Part shown: positions 7,244 to 12,228 of the stretch, one piece after another
Position numbering within the stretch: the stretch's first letter is position 1
Layout: each line of letters begins with the position of its first letter
Assembly: GCA_030527765.1 (NCBI GenBank)
Contig: JAUNAE010000057.1
Span: 1,604-13,831, forward strand
From: Eubacteriales bacterium
GTDB taxonomy: Bacteria; Bacillota_A; Clostridia; Lachnospirales; Lachnospiraceae
Direction of reading: 5' to 3'
DNA length: 12,228 nt
Program-made: the position numbers and the translations under genes
The notes under the pieces: generated by a model
What the model was told of the DNA's origin: nothing
Seen by the model: only the letters and a program-made list of their open reading frames with translations
Database searches by the model: none

Positions 7244-8332
7244 ATGATGGAGAGAGATATTTATCTGAAAGTAGTTGAGGAATTGGAGTCCTGTTATGCC
7301 CCTGTTCCGAATCGATCGACATTTTACAGGGCGATCAAGGAAATGCTGACTCCGGAAGATTGTGAACTCTGGCTTCGCTTTCCGAAGCACAGTGAAAAAG
7401 CGGTTACACTGGATGAGATGGAACACGATGATATTTATAACAACTGTATTCAGCACTTATTTGATACGGCATTTTTGATTGAGTGGAATCAGGAGAACGG
7501 AGTTCCGCATTATGTCAGAAGTTATATTTTCCAGATCATGCTCTCACACAGCCTTCCGTCTGACACATCTCTTCTGCAGGATGCAACAAGAGACTGGTTC
7601 AATGAGATCCGAGAGGGAATGAGCGGTAGATTTGAATTCGAATCTCCGGAATATCGAGTAATTCCTCATGAAGGAGCGCTGACGGGAGATAAAGAATTCG
7701 GAGAGTTCTCACTGGATATGGAGATTCCGGATACCCGTCAGGTAGTTACCTATGATTATGTTTCGGAAATGGTAAACAGCCAGGAGTTGATTATCGTTGG
7801 ACCTTGTTTTTGCCGAAGTAATAAGGACGTTCTTCAGGAGAGGGAATGTGATCATCCCATTGAGACATGCATTCTCTTCGGTAAGATGGCCGAGCGAAAT
7901 CTGAAGTATGGATGGGGAAGAAAAATAACGGCGGAAGATGCGCTGGAGATTGTTCGGAAGAGCAGAGAGCGCGGTCTTGTTCAGTGTATTTCCAACGCAA
8001 AAGAGCCGTCTATTTTGTGCAATTGCTGCGAATGCTGCTGTATCTCGCTGGCTTCCATGTCGAGACATGAATTTGTTGCGGGAAAGCCGTCCAGATATAT
8101 TGCATCGCTGAAAGAGGACAGATGTGCCGGATGCGGGAAATGCGCAGATGTCTGTCCGATGCATACATATGAGATTAAAGATGAAAAAGCAGTGTACGAT
8201 CCAAATAAATGTATTGGCTGCGGTTTATGTGTGACCCGATGCAAACAGGGAGCACTTTCTCTTGTACTGAGAAAGGATGCGGATGAGAGATATCTCCCGG
8301 ACCGCGAACGACTTGAAGTAATGTTCCTGTAA
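7244..8332 (+). CDS. cysteine-rich 4Fe-4S dicluster protein of unknown role
   Basis: This 362-residue protein ends in a bacterial-type 2x[4Fe-4S] ferredoxin domain: C294/C297/C300/C304 followed by P, and C323/C326/C329/C333. Upstream of it sits a second cysteine-rich module: C188-F-C190-R, C202 and C209 in a D-H-P-I-E-T-C-I-L-F-G stretch, C248, and a dense cluster C259-N-C261-C262-E-C264-C265-C266. That module could bind a further metal centre. The first ~180 residues are helical and have no recognised motif. No transmembrane segment is seen, so it should act in the cytoplasm as an electron carrier or as a redox subunit. Proteins with this layout occur in anaerobes, but I know of no assigned reaction. 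GGAGG at 7230-7234 precedes ATG 7244 (ATG 7247 is also possible). It is placed 6 bases after the deaminase and 75 bases before hypA. Confidence 0.85.
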   Translation: MMERDIYLKVVEELESCYAPVPNRSTFYRAIKEMLTPEDCELWLRFPKHSEKAVTLDEMEHDDIYNNCIQHLFDTAFLIEWNQENGVPHYVRSYIFQIMLSHSLPSDTSLLQDATRDWFNEIREGMSGRFEFESPEYRVIPHEGALTGDKEFGEFSLDMEIPDTRQVVTYDYVSEMVNSQELIIVGPCFCRSNKDVLQERECDHPIETCILFGKMAERNLKYGWGRKITAEDALEIVRKSRERGLVQCISNAKEPSILCNCCECCCISLASMSRHEFVAGKPSRYIASLKEDRCAGCGKCADVCPMHTYEIKDEKAVYDPNKCIGCGLCVTRCKQGALSLVLRKDADERYLPDRERLEVMFL

Positions 8333-8407
8333 AAAACAACCGGAGTCGGAGCAGACAGAAAACAGAGATATTACGAACAGAGATGATCTATCGAGGGAGG
8401 GGAGAAA

Positions 8408-8752
8408 ATGCACGAATCCTCAATTATTTCTTACACATTAAAATCAGTGGCAAGAATTGCACTGCAGAATCAAATTTCCGAAGTCAGTGAAATAACGCTT
8501 ACAATCGGAAAAATGAGAATGGCATTGCCGGCCGCTTTAAAGCGTGCCTTCGATCTTATGACGGATGAAGCTCCGTTTATTGGTACTAAGCTTGTTATTA
8601 ATGAGAAGGATATTAAGATCAAATGTAATAGCTGTGGCAGCGAGTCCCTGTTAGAGATCGATTCCGAGCAGAAGTGTCCGGTCTGCGGCGGGCATAGTAT
8701 TTTTTTTGTCCAGGGAGATGAACTCTTAATCTCAAGTTTTAAAGGAAGATAA
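8408..8752 (+). CDS. hypA: hydrogenase maturation nickel metallochaperone HypA
   Basis: This 114-residue protein has the HypA hallmarks: it begins Met-His2-Glu, where the N-terminus, His2 and neighbouring groups bind nickel, and it carries a structural zinc site C73-x2-C76 ... C90-x2-C93. Length is typical (about 113-118). HypA, with the GTPase HypB, delivers nickel to the active site of [NiFe]-hydrogenase and in some bacteria to urease. No hypB, other hyp gene or hydrogenase subunit is in this window, so its client is unknown and may be encoded elsewhere or just outside. AGGGAGG at 8394-8400, seven bases before the ATG, supports the start. It may belong to the deaminase/Fe-S operon, since the 75-base gap has no terminator. 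No clear terminator was seen after it in 8753-8840. Confidence 0.92.
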   Translation: MHESSIISYTLKSVARIALQNQISEVSEITLTIGKMRMALPAALKRAFDLMTDEAPFIGTKLVINEKDIKIKCNSCGSESLLEIDSEQKCPVCGGHSIFFVQGDELLISSFKGR

Positions 8753-8846
8753 TAAATATAAAAGTGATCGGATCGAAGGAGTTGTGAAGTCTGTCTGAAT
8801 GAGGCAGGATTTGAGAATATGGTTTTTAGTGTTCCTTCAGTTATAG

Positions 8847-8852
8847 TATAAT
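8847..8852 (+). promoter_or_regulatory. candidate -10 box for the zinc-ribbon/TPM operon
   Basis: TATAAT is a perfect sigma-A -10 hexamer, 66 bases before the ATG of the zinc-ribbon gene. The expected -35 position (about 8824) reads TTTTTA, which is poor, and the bases before the -10 do not form an extended -10 (TGn). It sits in the 165-base gap after hypA, which holds nothing else I can identify, so a new transcript starting here is plausible. Confidence 0.45.
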
Positions 8853-8917
8853 TTTTCTATACGGGAAGAAAAAACAGCAGCGGCTGTCTTCTCAAAACTC
8901 AGCAAGGAGGAACCGGA

Positions 8918-10438
8918 ATGTATAAATGCGGGAACTGCGGCGGACCTCTCAAATACGATATTGAGACGGGCAAACTGAAATGCACATACTGCGGTGACAG
9001 TCATACAGTTACGCAGTATGCGAGAACATATAAGGCGGCGACGGAATCACTTTCTGTATTTACCTGTCCGTTCTGCGGCGGTGAAATTATAACGAACGAC
9101 ACGGCGATCACGGATTTCTGCAGCTATTGCGGGTCGCCGGCGATCCTGGAGCGGCGCGAGGAGAGTCGTGAGATGCCGGTGAAGATCGTTCCGTTTACAC
9201 TGACACTCGGAAAGTGCGAGAACATCTATAAGAAATATATCGAGAAGATGCCGTATCTGCCGAAGGAGTACAAGGCCGAGAACGGAGCGGTGGATTTTCG
9301 GGGAATTTATGTCCCTTATCACTCGTATGACACAAGTGTTGTTGGAGAGTATACCTACAAGGGAAGAAGAGATATGCTGATCTCCCCGTCGGGCAAAAAG
9401 CACAAGGTGGATGAGTATTCCGCGAAGGCTTCGGTAAACGGAAAGGTAAAGAGGATCATTCACGATGCCTCCGAGAACTTTGTGGATAAGACCAGTGAGG
9501 AGATCACTTTTGCGCGGGACACCGGAGTGGAATTTCATCCGGCCTATCTGAGCGGATTTTACTCTGACTATGCGGACTCTCCGGCGGAAAAATATTACGA
9601 TTTTGCGCGGGAGGTCACAAGGAATGCCTCCAGGGAGAGTGTGGAAAAATCGATCAAGTCCGAGAAGAAGGACCTTGAACTCACCTATGAGAAGCAAAGT
9701 GTAAATATTCAGATCGAAAAGTCGCACCAGATTCTGCGTCCGATCTGGTTCATGTCGAGGAAGACGGGAAATCGTGTGGCCTACGCGGCCGTCGACGGCA
9801 GCAGCGGAAGAGCGGCTGCAGACCTGCCAATTGATATGAAGAAGTTTGTAATTTTGTCGCTTGCGCTCTCGGCAGTGTTGTTCCTGTTTCTGGATATAGC
9901 ATTGACCGTTACGCCGAAGACAATGAACACCATTGTCTGTGCGCTGAACATGGTGCTCACTCTTGTTTACATGAATAATGTAAAGAAGATATATCAGCGG
10001 GAAATATCTACAGAGGAGAAGCCGGAGACGCCTCGAAGGAAAGGAAATCTCAGTACGCGGACGCTTGTCGGTATTACGGCATTTTGTATTCTGGTGCTGG
10101 TAGTCATGTCGTATATCGGTTCCTCCATCGGAGTGGTATTCCTGCTTCTGCAGATCGCAGCTTTTGCTGCTGGCTATAAGAAGTGGACCGCTGTGGAGAA
10201 GAGCGAGAGCCGCCCGACAAAATGGATCTTCGCATCGTTCCTGTCAACGATTCTTCTGATCGTTCTGCGCACGGTGAATCCGGTGCAGGATATCTGGTAT
10301 TACATCGGCGGAGGCGTAAGTCTTGCAGTCACGGTGATCGTTCTGCTTCGAACGATCGCGGACTACAATCTGATCTGCACGAAACCGTTCCCGCAGTTTG
10401 CGGCATATAAAGGAGGGATGCAGAATGATGAGAGATAA
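8918..10438 (+). CDS. double zinc-ribbon multi-pass membrane protein
   Basis: This 506-residue protein starts with two zinc ribbons: C4-x2-C7 ... C22-x2-C25 and C50-x2-C53 ... C68-x2-C71, each of the type often annotated as TFIIB-type. A soluble, charged and beta-containing segment follows (about 85-300). The C-terminal 200 residues hold about six hydrophobic helices (near 308-330, 335-352, 382-403, 404-420, 436-452 and 459-480). The N-terminus should be cytoplasmic, where cysteines can hold zinc. Despite the ribbon, a DNA-binding role is not shown; membrane-associated assembly or quality control is a guess. AAGGAGG at 8904-8910 supports the start. Its last 14 bases overlap the next gene, which encodes a TPM protein. 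In Firmicutes such ribbon proteins are often found next to TPM genes, so the pair likely works together. Confidence 0.82.
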   Translation: MYKCGNCGGPLKYDIETGKLKCTYCGDSHTVTQYARTYKAATESLSVFTCPFCGGEIITNDTAITDFCSYCGSPAILERREESREMPVKIVPFTLTLGKCENIYKKYIEKMPYLPKEYKAENGAVDFRGIYVPYHSYDTSVVGEYTYKGRRDMLISPSGKKHKVDEYSAKASVNGKVKRIIHDASENFVDKTSEEITFARDTGVEFHPAYLSGFYSDYADSPAEKYYDFAREVTRNASRESVEKSIKSEKKDLELTYEKQSVNIQIEKSHQILRPIWFMSRKTGNRVAYAAVDGSSGRAAADLPIDMKKFVILSLALSAVLFLFLDIALTVTPKTMNTIVCALNMVLTLVYMNNVKKIYQREISTEEKPETPRRKGNLSTRTLVGITAFCILVLVVMSYIGSSIGVVFLLLQIAAFAAGYKKWTAVEKSESRPTKWIFASFLSTILLIVLRTVNPVQDIWYYIGGGVSLAVTVIVLLRTIADYNLICTKPFPQFAAYKGGMQNDER

Positions 10439-11309
10439 CAGGAGCCGCTCCGGGCAGAAGCTATCGAAATTTTCATTCCGAAGAAATATGAAACGTGCCG
10501 CGGCGGCCTGCGCCCTGACGATGATTATCTGCATCCTGTCCGCTTTGTCTTTTGCTTCGCTGACTGTAAATGCCGCAGAAGGCAGCACTGACAGTGCACA
10601 GACTGAGCAGGTGTCTTCTTACGATGTGATCTACGACGACAGCGCCGGCCTGATCACCACGGAAGCGGAAAAGGAGAAGGTTCTCGCACAGATGCAGTGC
10701 GTCTCTGCGGACTGCAATGTAATTTTCTACACTACAGACTCAAGGGACTACGGATATCAGACAGATGAAAAATGTGAGAACTACACTGCGCAGAGATACG
10801 GCACGAGCAAGACCGCCCCTGTCGTGATGTTTATCATCGATATGGATAACAGAGAGATCTATCTCTACTGTACCGGAGATATCCGCTATATCATTACGAG
10901 CTCCGAGGCGCTGACCATCACAGACAATATCTACAGGTATGCATCTAGAGGCGATTATGCGGGCTGCGCGGAAAATGCGTTCTCGCAGGTGCACTCCCTG
11001 GCGACCGGTCTGGAGATCAAGCGGCCGATGAAGCGGATCAATAACCTTCTGATTGCGCTGTTTCTCGGATTTTTACTGCAATATGTCCTGATGATGATAC
11101 TTCGGGACAGACACCGAAAACAGTTTACAGGCAATAGACTGGATGCATACGGAAGCAAGACGATCTCGGTACACACGGATATGGAACTGGTGAGATCCTA
11201 CATCTATAAGGAATCGTCCGGAAGCGGCGGAGACGGAGGCTCCGGCGGCGGTGGAGGCGGTTTCAGCGGCGGAGGAGGCGGAAGCTCCGGAGGAGGCCAT
11301 AGCTTCTGA
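10425..11309 (+). CDS. TPM-domain membrane protein with Gly/Ser-rich tail
   Basis: This 294-residue protein has an N-terminal hydrophobic segment (about 26-48) that may be a signal peptide cleaved near V-N-A-A (48-51). An extracytoplasmic TPM/YgcG-like domain follows (about 65-195) with the typical order D-x-A-G-L-(I/L)-x-x-x-E, strands VIFYTTDS and P-V-V-M-F-I-I-D-M-D-N-R-E-I-Y-L, and a repeated helix Y-A-G-C-A-x-N-A-F. A transmembrane helix (about 206-227), a charged cytoplasmic stretch and a Gly/Ser-rich tail (265-292) ending GGGHSF complete it, all as in the family. Some TPM proteins are phosphatases (plant TLP18.3) or aid membrane-complex maintenance; activity here is unknown. An in-frame TTG at 10398 would add 9 residues, but ATG 10425 sits seven bases after AGGAGGG (10411-10417) and is preferred. 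It overlaps the zinc-ribbon gene by 14 bases, implying translational coupling. Confidence 0.85.
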   Translation: MMRDNRSRSGQKLSKFSFRRNMKRAAAACALTMIICILSALSFASLTVNAAEGSTDSAQTEQVSSYDVIYDDSAGLITTEAEKEKVLAQMQCVSADCNVIFYTTDSRDYGYQTDEKCENYTAQRYGTSKTAPVVMFIIDMDNREIYLYCTGDIRYIITSSEALTITDNIYRYASRGDYAGCAENAFSQVHSLATGLEIKRPMKRINNLLIALFLGFLLQYVLMMILRDRHRKQFTGNRLDAYGSKTISVHTDMELVRSYIYKESSGSGGDGGSGGGGGGFSGGGGGSSGGGHSF

Positions 11310-11346
11310 CAGAAAATAAAAAGGACAGGTAAGAGAACTCTTATAT

Positions 11347-11375
11347 TTGAGCCCGTGGGCAGAATTGATTATTAT
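11347..11375 (+). promoter_or_regulatory. candidate sigma-A promoter upstream of terminator copy B
   Basis: TTGAGC (11347-11352) and TATTAT (11370-11375) match the -35 and -10 consensus at four and five of six positions, with an ideal 17-base spacer. Transcription would begin near 11382, just before the hairpin at 11397-11431, and would then read the membrane iron-sulfur gene. If real, the hairpin lies in the gene's own leader. AT-rich sequence makes chance matches likely. Confidence 0.35.
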
Positions 11376-11396
11376 ATATAGAGAGTGACCCTAAAA

Positions 11397-11431
11397 GGAA
11401 TGCAGAGAAATCCACTCTGTATTCCTTTTTT
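11397..11431 (+). terminator. rho-independent terminator, copy B of a near-identical pair
   Basis: GGAATGCAGAG (11397-11407) pairs with CTCTGTATTCC (11415-11425), 11 bp with one G-U, around loop AAATCCA, followed by six T (11426-11431) and further AT sequence. It lies 88 bases after the TPM gene and 41 bases before the next GTG start. The right arm plus T-run (CTCTGTATTCCTTTTTT) is identical to that of the hairpin at 1339-1372. Confidence 0.8.
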
Positions 11432-11472
11432 ATTTATTAACAATTCGGTATGTGCGAAAGAGGAGAGAGGCT

Positions 11473-12228
11473 GTGAATAGAAAGAAAGGCTGCATGATCG
11501 CGTTGATTATGTGGATCATATTCGAGGGAATCGCATTCACATTGTGGTTAACCAAAGACAATATATTTTACCTGTTCAACTTCAGCTACATCGGAACCTC
11601 CATCGCACTGGGCTTCTTTCTGATGGCAATCAACAAGCCATATGCCAGAAGAGTTGTTCAACTTCTGGTCGGGACCTATATGCTGGTATATCTCGGATTC
11701 ATCAGCAGGGAAAATATGCAGATCGAGGGATTCTGGTACTACCTTTTCACCGGCGTTTTCGAAGCCGCGACGATACATTACGCGGTGGCGAAGATCTTCG
11801 GGCCGCTGATCTTCGGGAGAGGCTGGTGCGGTTACGCTTGCTGGACAGCCATGGTCCTGGACTTCCTGCCGTACAAAACACCGCAGAGCCATCAAAGAAA
11901 AAGGATCGGATGGATCAGATATATCGTATTTGCAATCTCGCTGATTTTCGTCGCGGTGCTCTTCTTCAGCCGCGCGGCAAATATAGAACAAATCATGTTC
12001 AAGGCTTTCATAGCCGGCAACATTTTATATTATGCTGCGGGAATTCTACTGGCTTATCGCCTGAAAGACAACAGAGCCTTCTGCAAATACATCTGCCCGG
12101 TCACGGTTTTTCTCAAGCCAATGAGCTACTTCTCACTGTTTCGTATTACAGCAGATAAAAATAAATGCGTTAACTTGATTATTCCGGGCATCGAGCCCAC
12201 CTCGGTCGCAGTTCAGCGCAGCCTGACC
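11473..12228 (+). CDS. NapH/CcoG-like polytopic iron-sulfur membrane protein, partial
   Basis: An open frame of 252 codons starts at GTG 11473 (AGGAG at 11461-11465, seven bases upstream) and runs off the window. It encodes about five or six membrane helices (near 8-28, 37-53, 62-78, 88-110, 148-165 and 178-195). Two family motifs with paired cysteines are present: G-R-G-W-C119-G-Y-A-C123-W-T-A-M, and C204-K-Y-I-C208-P-V. Relatives (NapH, CcoG/FixG, RnfB-linked types) pass electrons at the membrane and continue into a ferredoxin domain. The next cysteine, C232 in DKNKC, is where that domain should begin with C-x2-C-x2-C-x3-C-P, but residues after N234 lack any cysteine (see findings). The protein is therefore incomplete at its 3' end, and its electron partners are unknown. 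The reading frame at 11511-12158 in another phase overlaps it and is a shadow. Confidence 0.75.
   Translation, partial: MNRKKGCMIALIMWIIFEGIAFTLWLTKDNIFYLFNFSYIGTSIALGFFLMAINKPYARRVVQLLVGTYMLVYLGFISRENMQIEGFWYYLFTGVFEAATIHYAVAKIFGPLIFGRGWCGYACWTAMVLDFLPYKTPQSHQRKRIGWIRYIVFAISLIFVAVLFFSRAANIEQIMFKAFIAGNILYYAAGILLAYRLKDNRAFCKYICPVTVFLKPMSYFSLFRITADKNKCVNLIIPGIEPTSVAVQRSLT

Noticed and set aside
9047..9727. Minus-strand open frame (226 codons) opposite the zinc-ribbon gene
   Set aside because: It lies wholly inside a well-supported gene, is rich in Arg/Leu/Ile as expected of a mirror frame, and has no motif.
11220..11305. GGC/GGA-rich repetitive stretch as a possible DNA repeat or CRISPR-like array
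   Set aside because: It encodes the Gly/Ser tail that is normal for TPM-domain proteins; there is no spacer structure and no regular repeat unit.
11330..11345. TAAGAG-AA-CTCTTA as a terminator of the TPM gene
   Set aside because: The loop is too small unless the stem shrinks to 5 bp, and no T-run follows; the hairpin at 11397 is a far better terminator.
11511..12158. Plus-strand open frame of 215 codons near the window end
   Set aside because: The overlapping frame starting at GTG 11473 has a good ribosome binding site, membrane helices and conserved paired-cysteine motifs, whereas this one reads as a hydrophilic His/Arg/Gln-rich shadow.

Overview
The window looks like chromosome from an obligately anaerobic, low-to-mid GC Firmicute, probably a gut Clostridia/Lachnospiraceae-type bacterium. 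The basis is the near-perfect AGGAGG-type ribosome binding sites before most genes, every real gene lying on the + strand, hairpin-plus-T-tract terminators, many iron-sulfur proteins, and characteristic Firmicute families (acidic-linker lipoprotein, zinc-ribbon membrane protein plus TPM protein). This is inference from content; no species is identified.

Left part (1-3427): a degraded reading frame that faintly resembles the end of RadC, then a MazG-like nucleotide pyrophosphohydrolase, a GNAT acetyltransferase, and a 661-residue lipoprotein of unknown function with an acidic linker, a TPR-like helical region and a beta-rich C-terminus. This part is visibly more AT-rich than the rest.

Middle (3453-6180): an aldo/keto reductase carrying a C-terminal 2x[4Fe-4S] ferredoxin domain, followed by the most unusual gene here, a 482-residue protein joining an N-terminal uracil-DNA-glycosylase-like domain with a degenerate active-site loop to a MerR DNA-binding domain and a C-terminal GyrI-like ligand-binding domain. 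A strong bidirectional-looking terminator closes this block.

Redox/purine block (6221-8752): an adenosine-deaminase-family metallohydrolase with altered substrate-pocket motifs, a cysteine-rich iron-sulfur protein only 6 bases downstream, and HypA, the nickel-delivery factor of hydrogenase maturation. No hydrogenase or other hyp gene is present in the window.

Right part (8918-12228): a promoter-like -10 box, then a translationally coupled pair (double zinc-ribbon multi-pass membrane protein and TPM-domain membrane protein), a terminator, and a NapH/CcoG-like polytopic iron-sulfur membrane protein running off the window edge. The last ~54 bases of this gene do not read as expected for the family and may be a chimeric junction.

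The genes do not form one pathway. Recurrent themes are anaerobic electron transfer (four Fe-S or metal-centre proteins) and nucleotide/nucleobase handling (MazG-like, UDG-like, ADA-like). No tRNA, rRNA, CRISPR array, insertion sequence or recognisable riboswitch was seen.
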